Below, piece by piece: positions 27,340-36,028 of a DNA stretch of 64,000 nt. The notes under the pieces were generated by a model. The model saw only the letters and a program-made list of their open reading frames with translations. It searched no databases and was not told the DNA's origin. The DNA comes from Smithella sp. (GTDB lineage: Bacteria; Desulfobacterota; Syntrophia; Syntrophales; Smithellaceae). Within the stretch, counting starts at the first letter, position 1. Every line of letters starts with the position of its first letter. Location of the stretch: contig JAGPFC010000009.1 in NCBI GenBank assembly GCA_018056685.1, forward strand, positions 1-64,000. Direction: 5' to 3'. A program made the translations under genes and the position numbers.

Positions 27340-27773
27340 ATCTTCTCCGGCGTTGGCTGTTGTTCTATCTTGAATTTAGTCTGCGGACCCAAACTCCTCA
27401 CCTGCTCGGTAAATTCCCGGACAACCTCGGCAAATTTGTTTCCTTCCGATGCGGAAATCCATTCGACACGGAATCTCCCCGGTTCGATGCCCGCGAATTC
27501 CAGTATTTTTTTGGTCACAGCCAGTCTTCGTCGAGCGTAAAGATTTCCCGTATTGTAGTGACAATCTCCCGGATGGCAGCCGCCGACCAGCACCCCGTCC
27601 GCTCCCAATTGAAAGGCACGGAAAATAAACGAAGGATTGATGCGGCTGGAACACATCACGCGGACAACACGCAGATTTTGCGGATACGACAACCGGGTCG
27701 TTCCGGCCAGATCGGCTCCGGTATAAGTACACCAGTTACAGGCAATGCCCAGTATTTTCGGTTCAAATGACAT
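27336..27773 (-). CDS. flxD: FlxD / MvhD-like subunit, cysteine form (set B)
   Basis: A 145-residue MvhD-family protein: CNWCTYTGADLAG, RVMCSSRINPSF, GADGVLVGGCHPGDCHY, WISASEGNKFAEVV. In Mvh-Hdr complexes this [2Fe-2S] subunit hands electrons to HdrA. The CHPGDCHY motif has Cys where the paralogue at 35552 has an in-frame UGA, giving a built-in control for reading that UGA as Sec. It lies between hdrA and flxC in the operon. Confidence 0.93.
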   Translation of the reverse strand: MSFEPKILGIACNWCTYTGADLAGTTRLSYPQNLRVVRVMCSSRINPSFIFRAFQLGADGVLVGGCHPGDCHYNTGNLYARRRLAVTKKILEFAGIEPGRFRVEWISASEGNKFAEVVREFTEQVRSLGPQTKFKIEQQPTPEKI

Positions 27774-27794
27774 AAACTTTCCTTCCCCTGTATT

Positions 27795-29744
27795 CTAAAA
27801 TTCCATCAAACCTTCTATTTCAGCTAAAACTTGGTCATTCGTGAAATGCCGCGCGATAATGGCCGATGCCGGACAGACCGAAGCGCAAAGACCGCAGCCC
27901 TTGCACAGTGCCTCGTTGATTTCCGAAACACCTTTTTGCTCGTTAAAGAATGGCGCGCCGTACGGGCAAACCCGCACGCAATTCTGGCAGGCGCAGCAGG
28001 ATGCCGGATTGACCATCGCGGTGGTCGCTTCCAGCTCCATTTTATCTTTTTCGACAATCGTCAAGGCTTCCGCCGCCGCGCCGTTGGCCTGCGCTACCGT
28101 ATCGGGAATATCTTTCGGACTCTGGCAGACCCCGGCGATAAAAATGCCTTCGGACATCGTGGAAAGCGGTGCCAGTTTCGGATGGCGTTCCATAAAAAAA
28201 CCGTTCTTGTCCGTGCTCAGATTAAAGAGCCGGGCGATGTCCTTGGCACCCGACCGCGGAATCATTGCCGGCGAAAGTACCACCATGTCCACCGGCAGTT
28301 TGATGAATTTTCCGGTAATCGTATCCTCCGCTTCCACCACCAAACGGCCCGGTTCATCAGTACTTTCAGCCACACGCGCCCCTTTGCCGCGGATAAACTT
28401 TACATCTTCTTCGATAATGCGGTTGTAAAATTCTTCATAGCCTTTACCGGCGGCGCGCATATCGATATAAAACTGATAAACGTCTGCCGCGGTCTTCTCC
28501 TTGAACAAGTGAGAGAATTTCAGCGAATACATGCAACAGACCCGGCTGCAGTACTCATAATTGTTTTTATCCCGGCTGCCGATGCAGTGCAAAATAGCAA
28601 TGGCCTGAGGCTCTTTTCCATCCCGCAGCGTCACCTTGCCTCCGGTCGGACCGGTGGAATTGAAGAGCCTTTCGACTTCCAAAGCGTTATAGACACCGGG
28701 GTATCTGCCGTACCCATACTGAACCAGTGGTTGGGTATCCATTAAATCATACCCTGTGGCCACGATGACCGCACCAACTTTCACCGTGGTAAAGGTATCC
28801 TGCTGTTCAAAATCAATTGCTTTGTGTTCGCAAACCTTTTCACAAAGACGGCATTTGCCCTTTTTAAAAAAGGTGCAAGCGTCTCTATCGATAATCGGTC
28901 TTTGCGGTACGGCCTGCGGGAACGGAATGTGAATGGCCTTTCTTTTCACCAGGCCTTCATCCCATTCCGAGACGCCCTTGCCGGGGCACTTCTCCGTACA
29001 GGCCAGACATCCGTTACACTTGCTGTGATCGATGTAGCGTGCTTTCTGCCGGACCGTAACATCAAAGTTGCCGACAAATCCTTTAACGTCACTGACTTCA
29101 CAATAGGTCATCAGGGTAATATTTTTATGCTGCATGACGGCATCCATTTTAGGCGTCAGAATGCAGGCCGAGCAATCCAGGGTGGGAAACGTTTTATCGA
29201 ACTGTGCCATGTGTCCGCCGATCGTGGAATTCTTCTCGATCAGATAAACTTTTTTGCCCGTATTGGCCAGTTCCAGCGACGCCTGAATCCCGGCGATGCC
29301 GGCTCCGACAACCAACACATCGTCATTGACGTCAATCACGCGTGAGGTAAGCGGCGCTAGGAGCCTCGCGCGGTAAACGGCGCCGTTGAGCACGGCCTTG
29401 GCTTTGGCCGTTCCCTCCTCAATATCGTGCGTAACCCAGGAAACCTGCTCACGGATATTGACAATGGTCACCAGGTATTTATTCAGACCGGCGTTTTCAA
29501 GAACTTTGCGGAACGTCTGCTCATGCATCAGCGGGGAACAGGCCGACACAATCACTCTGTCCAGTTTGTGTTCCTTAATATCATTGGCGATCATTTCCTG
29601 GCCGGGCGTGGAACACATGAATTTGTAATCTTTCGCGACAACAACATCAGGCAGTGTGGATGCAAACTGCGCCAGTTCGCTCACCCGAACTGTTTTGGCT
29701 ATGTTCAAACCGCAGTGGCAAACAAAAACACCAATTCTGCTCAT
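27795..29744 (-). CDS. hdrA: Heterodisulfide reductase-like subunit A (HdrA, set B)
   Basis: A 649-residue, standard-length HdrA. The N-terminal domain starts VFVCHCGLNIAKTV. The flavin domain has GAGIAGIQASLELANTG and TFPTLDCSACIL. Inserted ferredoxin motifs are KCNGCLACTEKC and CRLCEKVC. The HdrA-specific cluster region is CIGSRDKNNYEYCSRVCC. The C-terminal ferredoxin has CCACQNCVRVCPYGA and CKGCGLCASVCPA. HdrA carries the FAD at which electrons are bifurcated. All cluster Cys are present and there is no UGA. It sits between the hdrCB fusion and flxD. Confidence 0.95.
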   Translation of the reverse strand: MSRIGVFVCHCGLNIAKTVRVSELAQFASTLPDVVVAKDYKFMCSTPGQEMIANDIKEHKLDRVIVSACSPLMHEQTFRKVLENAGLNKYLVTIVNIREQVSWVTHDIEEGTAKAKAVLNGAVYRARLLAPLTSRVIDVNDDVLVVGAGIAGIQASLELANTGKKVYLIEKNSTIGGHMAQFDKTFPTLDCSACILTPKMDAVMQHKNITLMTYCEVSDVKGFVGNFDVTVRQKARYIDHSKCNGCLACTEKCPGKGVSEWDEGLVKRKAIHIPFPQAVPQRPIIDRDACTFFKKGKCRLCEKVCEHKAIDFEQQDTFTTVKVGAVIVATGYDLMDTQPLVQYGYGRYPGVYNALEVERLFNSTGPTGGKVTLRDGKEPQAIAILHCIGSRDKNNYEYCSRVCCMYSLKFSHLFKEKTAADVYQFYIDMRAAGKGYEEFYNRIIEEDVKFIRGKGARVAESTDEPGRLVVEAEDTITGKFIKLPVDMVVLSPAMIPRSGAKDIARLFNLSTDKNGFFMERHPKLAPLSTMSEGIFIAGVCQSPKDIPDTVAQANGAAAEALTIVEKDKMELEATTAMVNPASCCACQNCVRVCPYGAPFFNEQKGVSEINEALCKGCGLCASVCPASAIIARHFTNDQVLAEIEGLMEF

Positions 29745-29804
29745 AAATTCTCCTGGTATTATTTACTTCAAAATCATTAAGCCGATTTTATATCTTCAAT
29801 CTTT

Positions 29805-30998
29805 TTATACCTTACAGGTAAAGTTAAGGTCGGCAGCACCCGCCATTAACTCGTCCATGTTGACACCCAGGCTTTCCAGAAAGAGTTCTGTCACATCTTT
29901 AATCTTAATCTGTTCATCCACATTGAGTGTCCGGCTGCTGTCTTCAAACATCGTAATGCAATACGGACAGGATGTCGCCAGAACTGTTGCGCCGGTTGCC
30001 ATCGCTTCTTCAATTCTTAAGTCGCTCAGGCGCTCGCCTTTGAGTTTCTCCATCCACAATCCGCCGCCACCTCCACCGCAGCACATGCTCTGTTCACGGT
30101 TCCGTCCCATTTCCACAAAATCAATACCGGGAATGGCTTTCAGAATATCACGGGGCGCGTCATAAACGCCGCTGTGCCTGCCAAGATAACAGGGATCATG
30201 ATAGGTCACCTTGAGCCCGCCAAAATCTTTTTTGGGTGTCAGTTTACCCTCTTTGATCAGCCTGTCGATAAGCTGGCTTAAATGAAAAACTTCATAGTCT
30301 TCACCGTATTCTTTCTTGAACGTAACCAGACAATGCGGTGAAACCGTAATGATCTTGTCAACGTGATTGCTCTTGAAATAATCTAGATTGTTCTGTCGGA
30401 GTCGCTCGAAAAGTTCGAGATCGCCTACTTTTCGCACGCTCTCGCCGCAGCAATTCACGTCCACCGAAGGCATCCCCCAGTTCAACCCCGCCAGATTCAA
30501 TACTTCGGCGGTTGCTTTGGCCAGTTTAATATTGCGGGGATCGTAGCAGACAGTGCAACAGGTCCAAAAAAGATATTTCGTTTCTTTAGAATACAGAGGA
30601 TATTTGTCTTTAGCCCAGTCATTCCTTTTTGTCGGTTCCCCGGACCATGGATTGCCGCGCGCCGACATGGAACCCACAAAAGCCCGAAGACTCTGCGGCA
30701 ACATGCCTCCACCGCTGTAAACGTTGCGGATTGCTGTAACGATGTCGATGAGTTCCACCCCTCGGGGACAGCGATCCACACAGAACTTACAGGTAGAACA
30801 TCCCCACATGAACTCTTCGATGCCGTCGAGCCCCAACTGCCCGTAACGCACCAGTTTGCGGATATTGAAATGGGTAATCGGTGTCCAGGGACAGGTGCCC
30901 GTGCAGGTGCCGCACTGATAGCATTTTTTTAGCGCTTCACCGCCCGCTTCTACAATGGCCCGGGACATTTCCAGATAGGGTGTAACTGTTTGCGACAT
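29805..30998 (-). CDS. Fused HdrC-HdrB-type (HdrD-like) iron-sulfur subunit
   Basis: A 397-residue protein. The N-terminal 100 residues hold two [4Fe-4S] motifs, CYQCGTCTGTCPW and CSTCKFCVDRCPRG (HdrC-like). The rest has two CCG-type domains: CCTVCYDPRN with VNCCGES, and DPCYLGRHSG with SMCCGGGGGGLW. The CCG clusters are where disulfides are reduced in HdrB. It replaces the separate hdrC and hdrB genes of the neighbouring set. It is first in the operon that follows the terminator at 31107-31138. Confidence 0.9.
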   Translation of the reverse strand: MSQTVTPYLEMSRAIVEAGGEALKKCYQCGTCTGTCPWTPITHFNIRKLVRYGQLGLDGIEEFMWGCSTCKFCVDRCPRGVELIDIVTAIRNVYSGGGMLPQSLRAFVGSMSARGNPWSGEPTKRNDWAKDKYPLYSKETKYLFWTCCTVCYDPRNIKLAKATAEVLNLAGLNWGMPSVDVNCCGESVRKVGDLELFERLRQNNLDYFKSNHVDKIITVSPHCLVTFKKEYGEDYEVFHLSQLIDRLIKEGKLTPKKDFGGLKVTYHDPCYLGRHSGVYDAPRDILKAIPGIDFVEMGRNREQSMCCGGGGGGLWMEKLKGERLSDLRIEEAMATGATVLATSCPYCITMFEDSSRTLNVDEQIKIKDVTELFLESLGVNMDELMAGAADLNFTCKV

Positions 30999-31106
30999 TC
31001 AACTTCTCCCGTTTTTCAAGTTCAATTTATGTTTTTGTTAGCACATCACAAATCAAACGGCAAATCTTAATTTTTCCAGTCAACGTAAATTTAAATTTTG
31101 CTTCTC

Positions 31107-31138
31107 AAAAAAAAGGGGACACCAGCGGAGCCCCCTTT
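31107..31138 (-). terminator. Rho-independent terminator between the two Flx-Hdr operons
   Basis: On minus: AAAGGGG, a loop of about twelve bases, CCCCTTTTTTTT. It lies 25 bases after the flxA2 stop and 109 bases before the hdrCB start, so it separates the two gene sets into distinct transcripts. Confidence 0.85.
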
Positions 31139-31163
31139 CTCATTTTAAAGTATGAAAATTTAT

Positions 31164-32003
31164 TTAGTATTCCGGTGTCAGTTTATCCAGTTCCGCGAGT
31201 GAAAATACCGGTCCATCTTTGCAGACATACTTGCTGCCCACGTTGCAACGTCCGCACTTGCCGATCCCGCATTTCATTCTCATTTCCAGAGACGTGAGGA
31301 TGTTTTCCTTCGAAAAGCCCAGATCGAAGAATACCGGCAACGTAAAACGGATCATGACCGGAGGTCCGCAGATCACTGCCACGGCATTTTCCTTGCTGGG
31401 CGCGACTTCCTTGCATACGGCAGGCACAAAACCTTCTTTGCCTTTCCAGTTAGCATCACCTTTATCAACGGTTACATTGAGATTGATATCCGTTCTCTTG
31501 CCCCACTCGACCAGTTCATCCTTATAAAGCAGCAGGCCGGGATTTCGTGCGCCGTAAATCACCGTAATATTGCCAAAACGTTTGCGGTTGTCTTCAAAAA
31601 GCATGTAATTAATCAGCGAGCGCAGAGTCGTAAAAGCGAAACCGCCGCCGACGATGACAATATTTTTACCTGCCAGGAAGTCCAGCGGCCAGGAATTGCC
31701 CAAAGGCCCCCGGATGCCCATGACCGTGCCTTCTTCCATCTCGTGCAGTGCCGTGGTCACCACGCCGGCTTTCTGTACGGTGAATTCCACATAACCCTTC
31801 TGTGTCGGAGAAGAAGCTATACCGATCGGTGATTCGCCTTTGCCGAAAATGGAAAGTTCGCCGAACTGACCGGGAATATAGGCGTATTTCTGTTCATCTT
31901 CCGGATTCACAAATTTAAAACGGAATGTTTTGATGTCTTTGGTATCGACTTCGGTAATGATTTTATCCACAACAACGGGATAAGGTATGTACGGGTTTTG
32001 CAT
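31164..32003 (-). CDS. flxA: FlxA-like FAD/NAD(P)-binding oxidoreductase subunit (set A)
   Basis: A 279-residue paralogue of the protein at 24501, similar throughout. It has IPGQFGELSIFGKGESPIG, VIVGGGFAFTTLRSLINYML, CGPPVMIRFTLP and the [2Fe-2S] motif CGIGKCGRCNVGSKYVC. A short loop (residues around 95-105) is missing compared with the set B copy. It should exchange electrons with NAD(P)H. It is the last gene of set A, followed by a terminator. Confidence 0.88.
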   Translation of the reverse strand: MQNPYIPYPVVVDKIITEVDTKDIKTFRFKFVNPEDEQKYAYIPGQFGELSIFGKGESPIGIASSPTQKGYVEFTVQKAGVVTTALHEMEEGTVMGIRGPLGNSWPLDFLAGKNIVIVGGGFAFTTLRSLINYMLFEDNRKRFGNITVIYGARNPGLLLYKDELVEWGKRTDINLNVTVDKGDANWKGKEGFVPAVCKEVAPSKENAVAVICGPPVMIRFTLPVFFDLGFSKENILTSLEMRMKCGIGKCGRCNVGSKYVCKDGPVFSLAELDKLTPEY

Positions 32004-32017
32004 TACGAACTCCCTGA

Positions 32018-33040
32018 TTATAATTTTGAAATATCTTCAACAATTTTTCTTATATCAATATTTACAGGACAAGACATGACGCATCTGCCGCAACCCACAC
32101 AGGCGATGCAATTAAACATGTCCACATAATACTTAAACTTGTGCATCGCGCGCTGTCGCCACCTTTCCTTCTGTGAAGAACGCGGGTTGTGTCCCGAAGT
32201 TTCCTTGGTAAACAGCGGAAACATGCAGGAATCCCAGGAACGCAGACGGACACCGTCACTGCCCTTCACTTCATCACTGATGTCAAAGCAGTGGCAGGTG
32301 GGACACATATAGGTGCAGGTTCCGCAGGCCAGGCATTTGCCGTGGATCGTGTTCCAGAAAGGATTGTCAAAATTCTTATCCAGAATCGGCTTGATTTCAT
32401 GCGCCGGTATTTTGGACTTGATGGCTTCTTTGGCCTTGGTTGCAATTTCGTTTTTCCTGGTTTCGGCCGCGGCATCCGCTTTGGCATCGCCAAAGTAAGA
32501 GGCCAGTTTTTCTCCCTTGGGCGTAATGAACTCCACCAGATAATCGGACCCGATGTCGGTCAGCAGGATATCCGCTCCGTCGGAAGAAACCGGTTCGCCG
32601 TCAACCGATGTGCAGAAACAGCTGGCGTAGGGCGGTTTCACACAGGCCAGGGAGATCACCGTCGTGCTCTGTCTTTTGGCAATATAGTAGCCGTCTTTGT
32701 ATTTTTCCTGATCAAAAAGCTTGTCCAGCAGCACAAAGCTGTGGGCATCGCAGGGACGCACGCCGAATAATACCGATTCGACTGCCTTGTTTTCCTCAGC
32801 GGAGAAAACCATCCCCTTGGGAGTACGGGTGTATTTCATCATGGTTTCCGTGTGCGGGAAGAAAACATTTTTCGGCGCGTTTTTGGAATTTAAATAAGCA
32901 AAGTTGGGCTCGGCGTTTTTCTGCAGAGGTTCAAAAAGAATGTTATCTTCTTTTTTTACCGGCGCCCAGACAAGGAGTTTCTCGGCCATTTTTTTGGCAA
33001 TGCCCGCCAGTGCATCTTTTTTAATCAAACGTTTTTCCAT
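32018..33040 (-). CDS. flxB: FlxB-like 4Fe-4S subunit (set A)
   Basis: A 340-residue paralogue of set B FlxB with the same FGVRPCDAHSFVLLD segment and two [4Fe-4S] motifs, CLACGTCTYMCPTCHCFD and CVGCGRCVMSCPVNIDIR. A Lys/Ala-rich stretch (residues about 180-210) is expanded relative to set B. It lies 14 bases ahead of flxA2 and 40 after hdrB, in one operon. Confidence 0.85.
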   Translation of the reverse strand: MEKRLIKKDALAGIAKKMAEKLLVWAPVKKEDNILFEPLQKNAEPNFAYLNSKNAPKNVFFPHTETMMKYTRTPKGMVFSAEENKAVESVLFGVRPCDAHSFVLLDKLFDQEKYKDGYYIAKRQSTTVISLACVKPPYASCFCTSVDGEPVSSDGADILLTDIGSDYLVEFITPKGEKLASYFGDAKADAAAETRKNEIATKAKEAIKSKIPAHEIKPILDKNFDNPFWNTIHGKCLACGTCTYMCPTCHCFDISDEVKGSDGVRLRSWDSCMFPLFTKETSGHNPRSSQKERWRQRAMHKFKYYVDMFNCIACVGCGRCVMSCPVNIDIRKIVEDISKL

Positions 33041-33080
33041 AATTAAGAATTTTCTCCAAACGAAATTCGCTTACAATTTA

Positions 33081-33929
33081 TTAAATCAGTCCCAGCTGCT
33101 GCAGCAGCGGCCGGGGATCAAAAATATGCGATTTGAGCGTATCGGCCGACCCGGGAAGTCCCATCGCCAGGGAAATCAGTTCCGTAAAATAAAATACCGG
33201 CATCTTGTTTCCTTCACTGGGACGCATATCCAGATTGGCCATGCACAGCGGACACGCCGTCACCACGCAGTTCGCATCCGCCTCACGGGCTGCGCGCATC
33301 AACTTGTCGCACATATCCACCACAATCGACGTTTTGCTGATGGCCAGCGAACCGCCGCAGCAATCCGTTTTGTAGGACCACATCTTCACATCGGCACCGA
33401 TGGTCTTCATAATCTTATCCATCATGTACGGATTTTCGTAATTTTCGAACTGGCAGACCTCCGGCGGTCTGAGTAGCAGACACCCGTAATAGGAAACAGG
33501 CTTCAAGCCGGCAAGCGGTTTCGTGACCTTCTTGGCCAGTGTGTCAATCCCGATGTCGTTAAAAAGGATATCAATGGGATTGCGGATGGCAATGCCGCCC
33601 TGATATTTTGCTCCAATCACACCTTCAATTTTTGATTTGAGGTCTTTATCCGCTTTTAAATGATGCTCGGCTGTTTTAAAACGATTATAACAGGCGGCAC
33701 ATGGAACCATGACATCCATCGCATCTTTTTCCGCCAGAACAAGATTGCGTGCCGAAAGGGCGATGGACAAATCAAAATTCGTACTGTGTGCGGATGACGC
33801 TCCGCAGCAACACCAGTCGTCGACTTCCTTCAACTCGATGTCCAGAGCGCGACTGACGGCTTTCATGGACTGATCATATTCTTTTCCCGTCGCGTGCAGC
33901 GAACAGCCCGGATAGTATGAAACTTTCAA
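33081..33929 (-). CDS. hdrB: Heterodisulfide reductase-like subunit B (HdrB)
   Basis: A 282-residue protein with two CCG domains: YYPGCSLHATGKEYDQS, DWCCCGASSAH and VPCAACYNRF, then YYGCLLLRPPEVC, TDCCGGSLA and TACPLCMANLD. These bind the two noncubane [4Fe-4S] clusters that cleave disulfides in HdrB. It starts at a TTG (33929) with GGAGG six bases upstream. The methanogen substrate CoM-S-S-CoB is absent in bacteria; a DsrC-like or other disulfide partner is likely but not in the window. Confidence 0.92.
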   Translation of the reverse strand: MKVSYYPGCSLHATGKEYDQSMKAVSRALDIELKEVDDWCCCGASSAHSTNFDLSIALSARNLVLAEKDAMDVMVPCAACYNRFKTAEHHLKADKDLKSKIEGVIGAKYQGGIAIRNPIDILFNDIGIDTLAKKVTKPLAGLKPVSYYGCLLLRPPEVCQFENYENPYMMDKIMKTIGADVKMWSYKTDCCGGSLAISKTSIVVDMCDKLMRAAREADANCVVTACPLCMANLDMRPSEGNKMPVFYFTELISLAMGLPGSADTLKSHIFDPRPLLQQLGLI

Positions 33930-33956
33930 GAGTAGCCTCCTTAACCTTTTACCTCT

Positions 33957-34481
33957 TTATCTAGTCTTTGTTTTTTCAAAAATACTTCTGACCGATTTCA
34001 TGTCTTTCGTGCGGGGGGACAAAAGGGCCAGTTTGCCTTTCATAAACATATCCAGACCCAGCATCGCATCGGAGAACAAATCTCCGGACTTGAGTTTGTA
34101 TTGCACCATCATCATCGGTTCATTGATGCGTCCACCGAATTTCATCCCGGAAAGGAACGCCTCATGGAACTTCAGAACGTTCGCTTCACGGACGGTGCCG
34201 TTCTGTATGGCCATCTGCCGGAGCACATCCATCATGCTGGCGATATCCACCTGATTCGGGCATCGGGTAATGCAGGTTTCGCAGGACAGGCAAAGCCAGA
34301 TAGTGGAACTGTTCAGAACCTTGTCGCGCTGGCCGTTCTGAATCATCTTGATAACCTTGTTGGGGTTGTACTCCATGTGCCTGGTCATCGGACAACCGGC
34401 CGTGCACTTGCGGCAGTGATAGCAGCGCTGCAATGGCACTCCGTTTATTTTTTTGTTTACTTCTTCCAGAAAAGTTTCCAT
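33957..34481 (-). CDS. hdrC: Heterodisulfide reductase-like subunit C (HdrC)
   Basis: A 174-residue ferredoxin-type subunit with two [4Fe-4S] motifs, CYHCRKCTAGCPM and CLSCETCITRCPNQVDI, at residues about 20-80, and a helical C terminus. It passes electrons from HdrA to HdrB. GGAG lies five bases before the ATG. It is co-transcribed with hdrB (27-base gap). Confidence 0.92.
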   Translation of the reverse strand: METFLEEVNKKINGVPLQRCYHCRKCTAGCPMTRHMEYNPNKVIKMIQNGQRDKVLNSSTIWLCLSCETCITRCPNQVDIASMMDVLRQMAIQNGTVREANVLKFHEAFLSGMKFGGRINEPMMMVQYKLKSGDLFSDAMLGLDMFMKGKLALLSPRTKDMKSVRSIFEKTKTR

Positions 34482-34505
34482 GTAAACTCCATTTACTCAA
34501 ACTGA

Positions 34506-35516
34506 TTATGGGTTGAAGACAAAGTCTCCCTTATCGTGATGTTCATCGAATTTACCCAGTGGCGGCATGTCTTCCATGCTGGATCCTGCACGGTTCCCGA
34601 AAAACTCAAAGCAATCCTTGTCGAGTTTCTTGAGAAACTTCCTCAGGTCCACACCCATCGGACAAACAGAAATGCAGGACCCGCAGTCCACACAGCGTCC
34701 GACCATGTGATATAAACGCATGAATTGGAAAACCTGGGTGTCCGTCGCGTCTTCTCCGATACCGACCCACTGCGGCTGACTCTGTTCGACAAAACAGGTC
34801 GGACAATAGCAGGAAGGACAGGCCTGACGGCAGGCATAACACCGGATGCACTTTTCCATTTCCTTGGTGAAATACGCCCATCGCTCTTCAATGGACTTGC
34901 CTTCGAAATCCTTGACGTCATCATATTCCGCGTCGGGATTCATCGCCGGAGCGGGGGACCCGATCATCACGTCGGAAATAATCGGATTGTTGAACCGGCA
35001 GGTCTTGCAGTTGTCCGCCAGCATATCTTTCAGAGCGACCGTCTTGTCGCCGTCGGATGTTTTCATTTTAATCTGGCCGCCTTCCAGCGATCCCTCGATA
35101 ATGTCCGCGCCGCCGATCGCAACCTTCAATCCCTTGCCGTCCACATATCCGTCACAGGGAACACCGATGATAACCACTTCATCACGTCCATACTGTCTTT
35201 CCTGTAGATGAATAATCAGTGAACGGGTCGTGCAGCCGCGCGCAATGACACCGATGACTTTTTTCTTCCGGTCTTCCGGCTTGACTCTTTTTTGGGAATT
35301 TTTATGTTGAGTAATCAAGTCATGAACGTACTTGGCCAGATTCTGCGTGCAGAGATTATTCCACACCAGTTTCTCCGCTTCTTCCGGCTTGGTAATGAAA
35401 CAAGGCGTGGCCGTCAAGGGCAGCGTACCCTTTTCATAACCGACAATCACATCAACCTTTTTTTCCAGAAGCAGCCTGTTTGCTTCTTCCCGCAATTTTG
35501 TTTCGATGTTTTCCAC
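34506..35516 (-). CDS. flxC: FlxC-like 4Fe-4S subunit (set A)
   Basis: A 336-residue paralogue of set B FlxC with an insertion of about 45 residues in the N-terminal half. Fe-S motifs are CIRCYACRQACPSCYCPTC and CVDCGSCISVCPMGVDLRKF, plus CKTCRF in the middle. It starts at a GTG (35516) with GGGGA upstream. Placed between flxD and hdrC, an order different from set B, where flxC, flxB and flxA are contiguous. Confidence 0.85.
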   Translation of the reverse strand: MENIETKLREEANRLLLEKKVDVIVGYEKGTLPLTATPCFITKPEEAEKLVWNNLCTQNLAKYVHDLITQHKNSQKRVKPEDRKKKVIGVIARGCTTRSLIIHLQERQYGRDEVVIIGVPCDGYVDGKGLKVAIGGADIIEGSLEGGQIKMKTSDGDKTVALKDMLADNCKTCRFNNPIISDVMIGSPAPAMNPDAEYDDVKDFEGKSIEERWAYFTKEMEKCIRCYACRQACPSCYCPTCFVEQSQPQWVGIGEDATDTQVFQFMRLYHMVGRCVDCGSCISVCPMGVDLRKFLKKLDKDCFEFFGNRAGSSMEDMPPLGKFDEHHDKGDFVFNP

Positions 35517-35551
35517 AGTGATGATTCCCCGTTAATTTTTATTGCAAAACG

Positions 35552-35992
35552 TTAATTAATCTTTTTTATCAATTTATTGGCCGGTCCCAGCGCCCTGATT
35601 TTCTCCGTAGCGCCTTTGATGACCTGAGCCCATCTGTCACCTTCGGAGGCGGAAACCCAGGTAAAGATTGTTCTGTCGCCTTCCACACCGATGTAATTCA
35701 GGAAACTTTTTAACGTCGCAAACTTGCGCCGTGCCACCAGATTTCCCGAAATATAGTGGCATTCACCCGGGTGTCAACCCGAGACCAAGACGCCGTCGGC
35801 TCCGGTCTGCAGGGCTTTCACAATATAAAAAGGATTGATTCGTCCCGTGCAGGGTACGCGGATGATACGCACATTCGTCGGGTACTGAATCCTGCTGATA
35901 CCCGCGAGATCAGCACCCGCGTAGGTGCACCAGTTGCAGACGATGGCAACGAACTTGGGTTGCCATTCTTTGGTTGCTAAATTTTCAGCCAT
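35552..35992 (-). CDS. flxD: FlxD / MvhD-like selenoprotein (in-frame UGA = Sec73)
   Basis: Reads as one 146-residue MvhD-family protein if the TGA at 35776-35774 is Sec. Upstream: [13 protein letters not shown] and [13 protein letters not shown]. Then U73[18 protein letters not shown], continuing in frame to [14 protein letters not shown] and a normal stop. The Cys paralogue at 27336 has CHPGDCHY at this point, so only the first Cys is replaced. VhuD-type Sec-containing relatives are known in methanogens. Start at 35992, with GGAAGGAG upstream. A 30-base SECIS-like hairpin follows the UGA. Standard annotation would show two fragments, 35774-36007 and 35552-35737. Confidence 0.9.
35732..35761 (-). 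promoter_or_regulatory. Candidate bacterial SECIS hairpin of flxD
   Basis: On minus: a six-pair stem (TGCCAC with GTGGCA), a three-by-three internal loop, a four-pair stem (ATTT with AAAT) and apical loop CGGG. The apical loop begins 25 bases after the UGA. The size, distance and the GG in the loop match bacterial SECIS elements. Confidence 0.75.
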
Positions 35993-36028
35993 ATATTCTC
36001 CTTCCAACGACTTGACGGTTTTTAGCCG

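Noticed and set aside
27831..28745. A 304-codon open frame on plus
   Set aside because: Antisense shadow of hdrA of set B.
35552..36007. Two fragments of an MvhD gene read as a pseudogene
   Set aside because: No frame change is needed; a single TGA replaces a conserved Cys and a SECIS-like hairpin follows, so Sec decoding is the better explanation.
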